This document shows, piece by piece, positions 1 through 8,201 of a stretch of 64,000 nt of DNA. The notes below the pieces were generated by a model. That model ran no database searches and was not told the origin of the DNA. It worked only from the letters and a program-made list of their open reading frames with translations. Position 1 is the stretch's first letter. Every line of letters starts with the position of its first letter. The stretch is from HdN1 sp052035295 (GTDB lineage: Bacteria > Pseudomonadota > Gammaproteobacteria > Pseudomonadales > Ketobacteraceae), in NCBI GenBank assembly GCA_052035295.1, contig JBPOHS010000046.1, positions 1-64,000 on the forward strand. Reading direction: 5' to 3'. The translations under genes were made by a program, and so were the position numbers.

Positions 1-53
1 CCGGGAATAGACTGGTTTGCCCGGGTGATTCACCTTTTACGTAACTCATAAAC

Positions 54-85
54 GACAATGCCCATACTTGTGTACGGGCATTGTC
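54..85. terminator. Hairpin downstream of ettA, possible terminator
   Basis: A perfect 10-bp inverted repeat (54-63 and 76-85, GACAATGCCC/GGGCATTGTC) with a 12-nt loop lies about 85 bases beyond the ettA stop on the minus strand. The T-run after it is weak on either strand, so intrinsic termination is plausible but not certain. I see no gene in the rest of 1-168. Confidence 0.45.
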
Positions 86-168
86 TTCAGATTGCCCTCA
101 GGCTGCCAGTGTTTTTACACAGTCTGCTTTGGCGCCCTTTTTGTTGGTCAAAAGTTGACAGGCCAGTC

Positions 169-1842
169 TTACCCACCAATCTTCTTGTACTTGAGGCGCT
201 TCGGCTGCAGCGCTTCTTCGCCGTATTTCTTTTTCTTGTAGGCAGCGTAATCGGTAAAGTTGCCTTCAAAGAATTCCACGCCTTCCTCGCCTTCGAAGTC
301 GATGATGTGGGTCGCAATACGGTCAAGGAACCAGCGATCATGCGAGATCACCAGCGCGCAACCGGCGTAGGCAAGTAACGCCTCTTCCAGGGCGCGCAAG
401 GTTTCGATGTCGAGGTCGTTGGTCGGTTCGTCGAGCAGCAAAACGTTGCCGCCCTTCTTGAGCAACTTGGCCAGATGCAAACGATTGCGTTCCCCGCCCG
501 ACAGCTCGCCCACGCGCTTCTGCTGATCGCCACCCTTGAAGTTGAAGCGGCCAATGTAGGCCCGTGACGGCATTTCGAACGATCCGACCTTGATCAGGTC
601 GAGCCCGTCAGACACTTCCTCCCACACCGTCTTGTTGGCGCTCAGGTCGTCGCGCGACTGATCGACGTAAGACAGCTCGACCGTGTCACCGATGATCATT
701 TCGCCACTATCGGGTTTCTGCTCACCATTGATGAGGCGGAACAGGGTCGTTTTACCGGCGCCGTTCGGACCGACGATTCCCACAATGGCCCCTTTCGGTA
801 TGGCAAACGACAGGTGGTCATACAGATTGCGATCACCAAAGGACTTGCTGACATCCTTGAATTCGATGACTTGATCGCCCAGGCGTTGGCCCACGGGGAT
901 GTAAAGCTCCATGGTTTCGTTACGCTTGATGAACTCGGAACTGTTGAGCTCTTCGAAGCGGTTGAGGCGGGCCTTGCTCTTGGCCTGGCGGCCTTTGGGG
1001 TTCTGCCGCACCCATTCCAGCTCGGACTTGATGGCACGCTGGCGAGAGGCTTCCTTGTTCTGCTCCTGTTCAAGGCGGGCATCTTTTTGCTCCAGCCAGC
1101 TGGAGTAGTTGCCTTTCCAGGGGATGCCGTGACCACGGTCGAGTTCGAGGATCCACTCGGCCACGTTGTCGAGGAAGTAACGATCGTGGGTAATGGCCAC
1201 CACGGTGCCGGGGAAGTCGTGGAGGAATTTTTCCAGCCACGCCACCGAGTCGGCGTCCAGATGGTTGGTCGGTTCGTCAAGCAGCAGCATGTCGGGAGTG
1301 GAGAGCAGCAGGCGGCACAAGGCCACGCGGCGGCGCTCACCACCAGAAAGTTTGGTGACATCTGCATCCCAGGGCGGCAGACGCAGGGCATCGGCAGCGA
1401 TTTCGAGCGTGCGATCGATGTCCCAGCCGTTACTGGCATCTATCTTGTTCTGCAGTTCGGCTTGCTCTTCGAGCAGCTTGTTCATTTCATCGTCAGTCAT
1501 CTCTTCGCCGAACTTCATGCTGATTTCGTCGAAGCGGTTCATGATGTCCTTGATTTCGCGTACGCCATCTTCGACGTTGCCGCGGACATCCTTGGCCGGA
1601 TCCAGTTGTGGCTCCTGCGGCAGATAGCCGATCTTGATACCCGGCTGCGGGCGCGCTTCGCCCTGAAACTCTTTGTCGACGCCCGCCATGATACGCAATA
1701 GCGTTGATTTACCGGCTCCGTTCAGACCCAGCAGGCCGATCTTGGCGCCGGGGAAAAAGGAAAGGGAGATGTCCTTGAGGATTTCACGCTTGGGGGGAAC
1801 GACCTTGCTCACCCGGTGCATGGTGAAGATATATTGAGCCAT
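169..1842 (-). CDS. ettA: Energy-dependent translational throttle protein EttA (ABC-F ATPase)
   Basis: This is a 557-aa soluble ABC-F protein with no membrane segment, close to the roughly 555 aa usual for EttA. It has two ABC ATPase modules. The first has Walker A GLNGAGKST and signature LSGGERRR, the second has Walker A GPNGAGKTT and signature LSGGERNR, and each is followed by LLLDEPTN. Between them is the charged linker region typical of ABC-F proteins. EttA binds the ribosomal E site and gates the first steps of elongation according to ATP/ADP level. I start at the ATG at 1842, where the protein begins MAQYIFTMHRVSK and AAAGAG lies a few bases upstream. A longer reading frame with 34 extra residues has no family support. 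It is transcribed divergently from glyA. Confidence 0.95.
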   Translation of the reverse strand: MAQYIFTMHRVSKVVPPKREILKDISLSFFPGAKIGLLGLNGAGKSTLLRIMAGVDKEFQGEARPQPGIKIGYLPQEPQLDPAKDVRGNVEDGVREIKDIMNRFDEISMKFGEEMTDDEMNKLLEEQAELQNKIDASNGWDIDRTLEIAADALRLPPWDADVTKLSGGERRRVALCRLLLSTPDMLLLDEPTNHLDADSVAWLEKFLHDFPGTVVAITHDRYFLDNVAEWILELDRGHGIPWKGNYSSWLEQKDARLEQEQNKEASRQRAIKSELEWVRQNPKGRQAKSKARLNRFEELNSSEFIKRNETMELYIPVGQRLGDQVIEFKDVSKSFGDRNLYDHLSFAIPKGAIVGIVGPNGAGKTTLFRLINGEQKPDSGEMIIGDTVELSYVDQSRDDLSANKTVWEEVSDGLDLIKVGSFEMPSRAYIGRFNFKGGDQQKRVGELSGGERNRLHLAKLLKKGGNVLLLDEPTNDLDIETLRALEEALLAYAGCALVISHDRWFLDRIATHIIDFEGEEGVEFFEGNFTDYAAYKKKKYGEEALQPKRLKYKKIGG

Positions 1843-1982
1843 GTTATCTCTTTGAGGCGTTTGGGGTTTGGGACTGCTTGGGCGATGATTTTCCGGGAAT
1901 GTCCCCGGAGTGTCCAGCAGTCTAGACCATTGCCGGAGACTCATTTTCGCGAGTGGCGGATGCCGGGGCAGGGGAAATAGGG

Positions 1983-1988
1983 TAGAAT
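1983..1988 (+). promoter_or_regulatory. Candidate -10 box for glyA
   Basis: TAGAAT lies about 120 bases upstream of glyA in the 264-bp divergent ettA/glyA gap. No convincing -35 hexamer sits at the usual distance, so the call rests on the -10 match and position alone. Confidence 0.25.
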
Positions 1989-2106
1989 GCCGCGTTTTTC
2001 AAGACCGCCTTTGTGTACGCGCCGATGCCCGGCCAGTCCGTTGTCCCGGGCCGGCCTGTTGCTCCGGCGCGCTCTTGTCAGGCCGACCCTTCATAGGAGA
2101 GTACCC

Positions 2107-3363
2107 ATGTTTCCAGCCAGCATGAACATCGCAGATTTTGATCCGGAATTGTGGCAAGCCATGGAGGCCGAAAAGGTCCGCCAGGAAGAGCACATCGAAC
2201 TGATTGCTTCTGAAAACTACGCCAGCCCCCGCGTCATGCAGGCGCAAGGCTCGGTGCTCACCAACAAATACGCGGAAGGCTATCCGCACAAGCGCTACTA
2301 CGGTGGCTGTGAGTACGTCGACATCGCCGAGCAACTGGCGATTGATCGTGTCAAGGCCCTGTTCGGTGCCGACTATGCAAACGTGCAGCCGCACTCCGGA
2401 TCGCAAGCCAACTCTGCTGTTTATATGGCACTGCTGGAGCCGGGTGATACCGTATTGGGCATGAGCCTGGCGCATGGCGGTCACTTGACCCACGGTGCGA
2501 AAGTGAACTTCTCGGGCAAGATCTACAACTCTGTGCAGTACGGCCTGAACCCCGAAACCGGCGAAGTCGATTACGAAGAAGTCGCGCGTCTGGCTCGCGA
2601 ACACAAACCCAAGATGATCGTTGCTGGTTTCTCTGCCTATTCCCGCGTTCTGGACTGGAACAAGTTCCGCGAGATTGCTGACGAAGTAGGCGCCTACCTG
2701 CTGGTGGACATGGCGCACGTCGCTGGCCTCGTGGCAGCGGGCGTGTACCCGAACCCGACCCAGATTGCTGACGTCACCACCTCGACCACGCACAAAACGC
2801 TGGGCGGACCGCGTGGTGGCATCATTTTGGCCAAGGCCAATGCCGACATCGAGAAAAAACTGAACTCTGCCGTATTCCCCGGTGGCCAGGGTGGTCCGCT
2901 GATGCACGTCATTGCGGCCAAAGCCGTATGTTTCAAGGAGGCGATGAGCGATGAGTTCCGCGCGTACCAGAAGCAAGTCGTTGCCAACGCGCAAGCCATG
3001 GCCGACGTCGTGAAGAGCCGCGGTTATGACGTGGTTTCGGGCGGTACCGACAACCACCTGTTCCTGCTGAGCCTGATCGGCCGTGAAGTCACCGGTAAAG
3101 ATGCTGATGCTGCCCTGGGTCGTGCCAACATCACCGTGAACAAGAACGCCGTTCCCAACGACCCGCGTTCACCGTTCGTGACCAGCGGTCTGCGCATCGG
3201 TACGCCTGCTGTGACCCGTCGTGGCTTCGGCGTGGAAGAAGTGAAGCAACTGGCTGGCTGGATCTGCGATGTGCTGGATAACATCAATGATGAAGCGACT
3301 ATTGCGCGTGTGAAAAGCAACGTGTTGGCGATCTGCGCGAAGTTTCCGGTTTACGGCAAGTAA
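2107..3363 (+). CDS. glyA: Serine hydroxymethyltransferase
   Basis: GlyA converts serine and tetrahydrofolate to glycine and 5,10-methylenetetrahydrofolate, the main source of one-carbon units, with PLP as cofactor. The 418-aa product has the usual length. The signature STTHKTLGGPRGG carries the PLP-binding lysine at residue 230, and the N-terminal part has IELIASENYASPRV and YAEGYPHKRYYGG. I chose the ATG at 2107 because TAGGAG lies 7 to 8 bases upstream. An in-frame ATG at 2122 is a weaker alternative, and the frame is open back to 1987. In many relatives nrdR and ribD follow directly. Here a 2.5-kb accessory patch intervenes. Confidence 0.97.
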   Translation: MFPASMNIADFDPELWQAMEAEKVRQEEHIELIASENYASPRVMQAQGSVLTNKYAEGYPHKRYYGGCEYVDIAEQLAIDRVKALFGADYANVQPHSGSQANSAVYMALLEPGDTVLGMSLAHGGHLTHGAKVNFSGKIYNSVQYGLNPETGEVDYEEVARLAREHKPKMIVAGFSAYSRVLDWNKFREIADEVGAYLLVDMAHVAGLVAAGVYPNPTQIADVTTSTTHKTLGGPRGGIILAKANADIEKKLNSAVFPGGQGGPLMHVIAAKAVCFKEAMSDEFRAYQKQVVANAQAMADVVKSRGYDVVSGGTDNHLFLLSLIGREVTGKDADAALGRANITVNKNAVPNDPRSPFVTSGLRIGTPAVTRRGFGVEEVKQLAGWICDVLDNINDEATIARVKSNVLAICAKFPVYGK

Positions 3364-3413
3364 GCAGGATGGCGATGGCTGGGTTGGCATCGCGCGTGTG
3401 ATTTGTTGAGGGA

Positions 3414-3453
3414 GGCATTCTCTGCGGACGTGGAGAATGCCTTTTCTGTTTTT
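3414..3453 (+). terminator. Intrinsic terminator of glyA
   Basis: A perfect 9-bp stem, GGCATTCTC (3414-3422) with GAGAATGCC (3433-3441), and a 10-nt loop are followed directly by TTTTCTGTTTTT. This lies 50 bases after the glyA stop. Confidence 0.85.
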
Positions 3454-3468
3454 GGGGGCGGTGATTGG

Positions 3469-3611
3469 TTTGGCAGTAAAGAATATCTGTTCGCAATGAT
3501 GTTCGCTGGATGCTTGGGGGGATGTAGTTGATGGAACGTCGCTCCAGCAACTACATCTCCCCAAGCGTCCTCCGGGAGAAATTTAAGAAGCAGATATTCT
3601 TTACTGCCAAA
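3469..3611. repeat. 143-bp nested inverted-repeat element (hairpin/MITE-like)
   Basis: The outer arms (3469-3489 and 3591-3611) are a perfect 21-bp inverted repeat starting TTTGGCAG. After unpaired stretches of 18 and 20 bases, a second pair of 23-base arms (3508-3530 and 3548-3570) is complementary apart from two G-T pairs. The centre has a small TGGA/TCCA hairpin. One strand could fold into a long two-stage stem. There is no reading frame inside and no clear target-site duplication at the ends. It lies just after the glyA terminator. It could be a non-autonomous mobile element, a structured RNA, or a recombination or protein-binding site. Confidence 0.85.
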
Positions 3612-3652
3612 TTATTTACTCAGTATCCCCATATTATTTCTGAGAACGCCCG

Positions 3653-4093
3653 ATGATAACTTTCGAAAATGAATGGTTTACCGCCAATGACGACAATAAC
3701 GGCGTTCCTGTGGTGCTGCAGGGGCGGCCAACGCTCAATCACCTGATCGGGCTGACCTCACATCCGACCTTGATTCGACTGGTGTGGAAGTTGGAAGCGG
3801 CTGGATCGCATGGCTTGCCTTCCGACGAAGAAGCAGCGCGTATGGAGCAGTTCGAAGGCGCGGTGATGCCCGCGCTGGAAGCAGAAAAAATCTGCATTTT
3901 CTACTGCATCTATCAGCACGAAGGGCACAAAGAGTGGCTGGCCTACTGTTCCAACATCGAAGCAGCAGAAGAAATCCTCAATGTCACCCTGATGGATCAC
4001 GACGAGTATCCCATCGAGCTGTTCGAGGAGCAGGATCCAGAGTGGTCAGATTACAAGGCGATGATGGAAGGCACCGGGCACAACATTGACTGA
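3653..4093 (+). CDS. DUF695-like hypothetical protein
   Basis: This is a 146-aa acidic soluble protein with no signal peptide or membrane segment. The C-terminal part, with YCSNIEAAEEIL and then DPEWSDYKAMM, resembles DUF695 proteins, whose role is unknown. I recognise the family from pattern only. The ATG at 3653 has GAGAACGCCC before it. The gene stands alone in the patch between glyA and nrdR, just after the inverted-repeat element, and faces a minus-strand lipoprotein gene. Confidence 0.65.
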   Translation: MITFENEWFTANDDNNGVPVVLQGRPTLNHLIGLTSHPTLIRLVWKLEAAGSHGLPSDEEAARMEQFEGAVMPALEAEKICIFYCIYQHEGHKEWLAYCSNIEAAEEILNVTLMDHDEYPIELFEEQDPEWSDYKAMMEGTGHNID

Positions 4094-4099
4094 AGTGAC

Positions 4100-4128
4100 G
4101 GGCGCAGAATGAATGCATCGCTGCGCCC
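4100..4128. terminator. Hairpin between convergent genes
   Basis: An 8-bp perfect inverted repeat, GGGCGCAG (4100-4107) and CTGCGCCC (4121-4128), lies in the 57-bp gap between the convergent DUF695-like and lipoprotein genes. There is no T-run on either side, so terminator function is only inferred from position. Confidence 0.35.
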
Positions 4129-4150
4129 CCGGTCTACCAAAGCACACACC

Positions 4151-4684
4151 TCAATGCGTGTTTGCTGGTTTGAATGCCATGCGGTGCAAGGCCTGCTCTT
4201 CGGAAACCTCCATCACGCTGAACATGCCGCTGCAGTTTTTGCTCAATGCATCCTTTGTAACCGATACTGCTGACTCGATTTCGCCGCCAGCTGCTTTGCT
4301 GATGGCGTTGGCGGCACCCTGCCGGGCAAGATAATCGCTACGCAAACTGATTTCAAAGAAGTGCTTTCCGTTGGCGTTTGCCGTGACCTTGATGGTGCAT
4401 TTCCCCGGGGTTTTCCATGCGTCGATAGCGATTGCCTTCGTGCCTGGCGCTGTATCGGCGGCGTGATACTTCAGGTATCCAATGTTTTCGATGAATTCGC
4501 CGTTGATAAAAATGCGGGCTTCATAGGGCATGACATCATATTGATATTTGGGCCAATAAAATACCATTCTGGCTTTTCCACTGGCGGGGGGCTGCTTGAA
4601 TTCTGCAGGCTGCCAAAAAGGTTTGCCGGCCATGACGCATGCAGACAAGATAAATGCCGTTGGAATGATTTTTAATAAGTTCAT
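4151..4684 (-). CDS. Predicted lipoprotein of unknown function
   Basis: This 177-aa protein has a short lipoprotein signal (MNLLKIIPTAFILSAC) whose lipobox LSAC puts the lipidated cysteine at residue 16. The mature part, with a stretch reading ARMVFYWPKYQY, resembles small DUF2846-like lipoproteins, although that assignment is tentative. I start at the ATG at 4684 because the longer frame adds 26 very basic residues ahead of the signal sequence. The Shine-Dalgarno match is poor. It is probably anchored to an envelope membrane. No functional partner is visible. It lies between the DUF695-like gene and the split YeeE transporter. Confidence 0.7.
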   Translation of the reverse strand: MNLLKIIPTAFILSACVMAGKPFWQPAEFKQPPASGKARMVFYWPKYQYDVMPYEARIFINGEFIENIGYLKYHAADTAPGTKAIAIDAWKTPGKCTIKVTANANGKHFFEISLRSDYLARQGAANAISKAAGGEIESAVSVTKDALSKNCSGMFSVMEVSEEQALHRMAFKPANTH

Positions 4685-4765
4685 TTTTTTGTCCGGTTTT
4701 TTGCTGTCATGGCGAATCTTGTCTTGGTTTTTTAGTCTGCGAGGTCTTTTTTTAGTGCGCATTCT

Positions 4766-5179
4766 TCACGACCGTGAGGCCCACCATCCTTGTACCCAGG
4801 CGCCTGCAAATAAACCGATAACGCTGAGCAGCAGTGGCCAGTTGCCACTGCCAAGGCCGGCGATGGCGGGGCCTGGGCATACGCCGCTCAAGCCCCAGCC
4901 GATGCCAAACAGGGCGGCACCGACCAGGGTGTCGCGCATCCCGCCGATGGCATGTTTGCCAAAGGCGGGTTCGAATGCGGGTTTTTTCAGCAGCCGAGGC
5001 GCCAGCTGATAAACGATCAGGGTCGTCGTTACGGCGGACCCCAACACCAACAGCAAGCCAAAATCGTCAAACCGGAGAAACGACAGCACGATTTCCGGTT
5101 TGATCATTCCTGACCATGCCAGCCCGAAGCCGAACAGCATGCCGCCCAGCAAAATCGATAAATACGACATCGCGCGCAT
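4766..5179 (-). CDS. YeeE/YedE family membrane protein, C-terminal-type half
   Basis: This 137-aa, mostly hydrophobic protein has about four membrane segments and the motif GLSGVCPGPAIAGL, which carries the conserved cysteine of the YeeE/YedE (DUF395) family. Full-length family members such as E. coli YeeE (TsuA) import thiosulfate. Split two-gene forms, known as PmpA/PmpB, are linked to sulfur metabolism. Two ATGs occur in tandem (5182 and 5179). I chose the second because GGGAGG then sits 6 bases upstream. The start overlaps the stop of the upstream half, so the two are translationally coupled. An upstream extension of this frame overlaps the partner gene and is not coding. Confidence 0.85.
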   Translation of the reverse strand: MRAMSYLSILLGGMLFGFGLAWSGMIKPEIVLSFLRFDDFGLLLVLGSAVTTTLIVYQLAPRLLKKPAFEPAFGKHAIGGMRDTLVGAALFGIGWGLSGVCPGPAIAGLGSGNWPLLLSVIGLFAGAWVQGWWASRS

Positions 5180-5652
5180 CATTGACCTCCCAGGAATTTG
5201 ACCAGATTGGCGGTAAGGAATGCCGTCGCCAGAAAGATCAGTACGGCCAATAATGACTGCGGTTGCAGTGATGCCATCCCACAGATACCGTGCCCGGATG
5301 TGCAGCCATTGCTCATGCGGGCGCCGAATCCGGCGATGAAGCCACCCAGCAGCAATTGCCATCCTGGAATCCCCGTTTGCCATCCAAGGGCAGGGCCAAA
5401 TCCAAACCAGTACAGGGCTGTGCCCAGTATCAATCCGACCGCCAGCAGTAATCGCCACAAGCGAGTCTCGATAAAGCGGGGTTGCTGGAAGAACGTCAGG
5501 CGTGACACCCACGACCAAGTGCTCGAGAACACCGAGCTCATGCCGGCGACTTGCCCGGTAAGAACGAAGATCAGGCTGACGGCCAGGCCGATGCAAATGC
5601 CGCCTGCAATATAGTGAAACATGCCCAGAGGGAAAAGGGAGTCGAGAGTCAT
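5179..5652 (-). CDS. YeeE/YedE family membrane protein, N-terminal-type half
   Basis: This 157-aa integral membrane protein has about four hydrophobic segments and the family signature GARMSNGCTSGHGICGM, whose cysteines match those on the sulfur-compound path in YeeE/TsuA. Together with the next gene it should form a two-subunit channel-like transporter for thiosulfate or a related sulfur species. The substrate is inferred from the family. I start at the ATG at 5652; a TTG at 5664 and an ATG at 5622 are alternatives, and none has a good Shine-Dalgarno sequence. No rhodanese or ArsR-type regulator, common partners of such pairs, is adjacent. Confidence 0.85.
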   Translation of the reverse strand: MTLDSLFPLGMFHYIAGGICIGLAVSLIFVLTGQVAGMSSVFSSTWSWVSRLTFFQQPRFIETRLWRLLLAVGLILGTALYWFGFGPALGWQTGIPGWQLLLGGFIAGFGARMSNGCTSGHGICGMASLQPQSLLAVLIFLATAFLTANLVKFLGGQ

Positions 5653-5866
5653 GAGGGTCTTCAAAAATGGGGTTGGGGCTCTAACAACGTGGAGATATCG
5701 GGCAGAGAATAAACAGCCATTTTGATATTGTCATCCGTCACTTGCATGGAATCACGTGCTTGAGGGCATCGACCTGAGGCTACCCATGCGTGCGGAAATA
5801 CGGTATAAAACGCGCTTCATTCTTCAATGTTGCCCATTGTGACCGCTCTTTACCGCCGGAGACTGC

Positions 5867-6328
5867 ATGCACTGTCCGTTTTGCAACGCCGATGACACCA
5901 AAGTCATCGATTCCCGTCTGGTCGCCGAAGGTAATCAAGTCCGTCGCCGCCGTGAGTGTAATGCCTGCGGCGAGCGCTTCACCACCTATGAAACTGCCGA
6001 ACTCGTCATGCCCCGTGTGGTCAAGCAGGGCGGCACCCGCGAACCTTTTGATGACAACAAGCTGCGTAGTGGCATGATGCGTGCCCTTGAGCGCCGGCCT
6101 GTCAGCATGGAACAAATCGAAGCTTCCATCAGCCGTATCTGCCAACGTTTGCGCGCCACCGGCGAGCGTGAAGTTCCATCGCGCACGGTCGGTGAGCTGG
6201 TGATGGAAGAGCTGCGCGAGCTTGACCAGGTCGCCTTCGTCCGCTTCGCATCCGTCTACCGGAGCTTTCAGGATATCAGCGAGTTCCGCAAGGAAATCGA
6301 TCGCTTGCAGAACCCTGAAAAAGCCTGA
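5867..6328 (+). CDS. nrdR: Transcriptional repressor NrdR
   Basis: NrdR represses ribonucleotide reductase genes by binding NrdR boxes when loaded with dATP/ATP. The 153-aa product starts MHCPFCNADDTKVIDSR. The zinc ribbon cysteines are C3, C6, C31 and C34, followed by the basic stretch expected for DNA contact and then an ATP-cone domain (about residues 49-139). CGGAG lies about 7 bases before the ATG. The stop overlaps the ribD start by one base, which ties the gene to the riboflavin operon, a common arrangement in Proteobacteria. Confidence 0.97.
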   Translation: MHCPFCNADDTKVIDSRLVAEGNQVRRRRECNACGERFTTYETAELVMPRVVKQGGTREPFDDNKLRSGMMRALERRPVSMEQIEASISRICQRLRATGEREVPSRTVGELVMEELRELDQVAFVRFASVYRSFQDISEFRKEIDRLQNPEKA

Positions 6329-7491
6329 TGTCACACGACATGCCCTCTGCCTCCGCTCCCGTAGTCAGTGACTTCGATTTCCGGATGATGAGTCGCGCCC
6401 TGCAGTTGGCCGCGCGTGGCCTCTACACCACCCACCCTAATCCACGTGTGGGATGCGTCATTGTGCAGGGTGAGCGTATTGTCGGTGAAGGCTGGCATCA
6501 AATCGCCGGGCAAGGTCACGCCGAAGTCAATGCCCTGCGTATGGCCGGTGAGGCTGCCAGAGGCGCCACGGTTTACGTCACCCTCGAACCTTGCGCTCAT
6601 CATGGTCGGACTCCGCCTTGTGCAGAGGGGCTGGTGCATGCAGGCGTCAGACGGGTCATTGGTGCCATGCAGGATCCCAACCCGAAGGTGTCCGGCGGCG
6701 GCTATGGGCGGCTGAGGGCTGCCGGTATTGAAACGGTAAGCGGTCTCTTGTCGCAGCAGGCCGAAGATCTGAATCCCGGTTTTTTGAAACGGATGCGTAA
6801 CGGCACCCCTTGGGTGCGTGTCAAATCCGGTATCAGCCAGGATGCCCGCACGGCCATGGCCTCCGGCGAAAGCCAGTGGATTACGTCGGCTCCGGCGCGT
6901 GCTGATGTGCAACGTTGGCGGGCCCGCAGTGAAGCCATTATTACCGGCGTCGAGACCGTGTTGGCAGACGACCCGGCACTGACCGTGCGCCTGGATGCCT
7001 GGCCACAAGGCGAAGCATCCCCCTGGGGATGGCCGGCCGGTTTTGCGCCCATGCAACCCCTGCGGGTGGTCCTGGACACCCACTTGCGCACGCCGGTGAC
7101 AGCCAGGATCCTGCGCGAACCCGGTAATACGGTCATCGTACATGGCAAGACGAATGCCGAGCGGGAAGCCGCGTTGATGGCAGTGGGCGCACGATTGTTG
7201 ACGCTGCCCGAGGATCAAGGTCGGATCGCCTTGCGCCCCCTCTTGGAGTGGTTGGCGCAGCAGGAAGTCAACGAAGTGCTGGTGGAAGCAGGCCCAACGG
7301 TGGCGGGCAATTTCATCTCTGCCGGGCTGGCGGATGAGTGGGTGGTGTACCAGGCGCCCTGTCTTTTGGGCAGTGAGGCGCGGCCGGCGCTGCAATTGCC
7401 GGGAATGTCGACCATGGCGCAGAAGGTCTCGCTACACTTGATGGATGTCCGGCAGATTGGGCCGGATTTGAGGATGATATACAGGCTGTAG
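6328..7491 (+). CDS. ribD: Bifunctional riboflavin deaminase/reductase RibD
   Basis: RibD carries out the second and third steps of riboflavin synthesis: deamination of the pyrimidine made from GTP, then NADPH-dependent side-chain reduction. The 387-aa protein has an N-terminal deaminase domain with zinc motif HAE (H64, E66) and PCAHHGRTPPC (C89, C98). The C-terminal reductase domain from about residue 160 includes EVLVEAGPTVAGNF. The ATG overlaps the nrdR stop. It is followed by ribE after 13 bases. Confidence 0.96.
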   Translation: MSHDMPSASAPVVSDFDFRMMSRALQLAARGLYTTHPNPRVGCVIVQGERIVGEGWHQIAGQGHAEVNALRMAGEAARGATVYVTLEPCAHHGRTPPCAEGLVHAGVRRVIGAMQDPNPKVSGGGYGRLRAAGIETVSGLLSQQAEDLNPGFLKRMRNGTPWVRVKSGISQDARTAMASGESQWITSAPARADVQRWRARSEAIITGVETVLADDPALTVRLDAWPQGEASPWGWPAGFAPMQPLRVVLDTHLRTPVTARILREPGNTVIVHGKTNAEREAALMAVGARLLTLPEDQGRIALRPLLEWLAQQEVNEVLVEAGPTVAGNFISAGLADEWVVYQAPCLLGSEARPALQLPGMSTMAQKVSLHLMDVRQIGPDLRMIYRL

Positions 7492-7504
7492 CAGGGCAAA
7501 CAAC

Positions 7505-8158
7505 ATGTTCACAGGCATCATCGAAGCTGTTGGCCATATCGCCCGCATTGAGAGCAAGGGTGGCGATTGGCGGCTGACCATCAACAGCGGCAAACTCGAC
7601 CTCGGCGACGTCAAACTCGGTGACAGCATTGCCGTGTCCGGCGTCTGCCTGACCGTCACTACCCTGCTGGACAGCGGTTTTACCGCCGACGTTTCCAACG
7701 AGACATTGGCACGCACGGCGTTTCGAGAACTGAAAGTCGGCCATCGCGTCAATCTCGAAAAAGCGCTGACGCTTGCCACCCGGTTGGGCGGGCATCTCGT
7801 CAGTGGCCATGTCGATGGGGTAGGTGAAATCATTGCACGCGCTGAGGATGGCCGCTCCATCCGCCTGACGGTGCGCGCGCCCGCTGAACTGAGCCGTTAC
7901 ATCGCGGAAAAAGGCTCCATTTGCGTGAATGGCGTCAGCCTCACGGTCAACAGCGTAAATGGCGACTGCTTTGGCCTGAACGTCATTCCGCACACCGCAG
8001 AGGAAACCACGGTGAATGAATGGCGTACTGGTGCGGCCGTCAATCTGGAGGTCGATCTTATTGCCCGTTACGTCGAGCGCCTGCAATCAGGTGGTTCGCA
8101 AAAAGAAGGAATAACGCTGGGCTTTCTGGCGCAGCACGGTTTTCTGAAAAATCAATGA
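7505..8158 (+). CDS. ribE: Riboflavin synthase, alpha chain
   Basis: This enzyme dismutates two 6,7-dimethyl-8-ribityllumazine molecules to riboflavin and the ribityl pyrimidine. The 217-aa protein has the two tandem lumazine-binding domains. The first begins MFTGIIEAVGHI and has SIAVSGVCLTV. The second repeats the pattern with LVSGHVDGVGEI and GSICVNGVSLTV. The gene is also called ribC in some species. It lies in the ribD-ribE-ribBX-ribH operon, and its Shine-Dalgarno sequence is weak. Confidence 0.96.
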   Translation: MFTGIIEAVGHIARIESKGGDWRLTINSGKLDLGDVKLGDSIAVSGVCLTVTTLLDSGFTADVSNETLARTAFRELKVGHRVNLEKALTLATRLGGHLVSGHVDGVGEIIARAEDGRSIRLTVRAPAELSRYIAEKGSICVNGVSLTVNSVNGDCFGLNVIPHTAEETTVNEWRTGAAVNLEVDLIARYVERLQSGGSQKEGITLGFLAQHGFLKNQ

Positions 8159-8201
8159 TGCAAGCAACATTGGTGATATAAGCAACAACCGGAGAAAAAC
8201 G

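Noticed and set aside
814..1701. Long reading frame opposite ettA
   Set aside because: It is fully antisense to a clear ABC-F gene, and its translation lacks any recognisable domain. It is a shadow of codon bias.
3469..3611. Inverted-repeat element as an integron attC site
   Set aside because: The ends do not show the attC core-site pattern (RYYYAAC and GTTRRRY), and no integrase or cassette series is nearby.
5183..5596. N-terminal extension of the C-terminal-type YeeE half, as a fused protein
   Set aside because: The extension reads out of frame through the conserved N-terminal-type half, which has its own family signature and stop. The tandem ATGs with GGGAGG mark the true start.
8159..8201. 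FMN riboswitch before ribBX
   Set aside because: The gap is only 43 bases, too short for the aptamer, and no RFN-like conserved blocks are visible.
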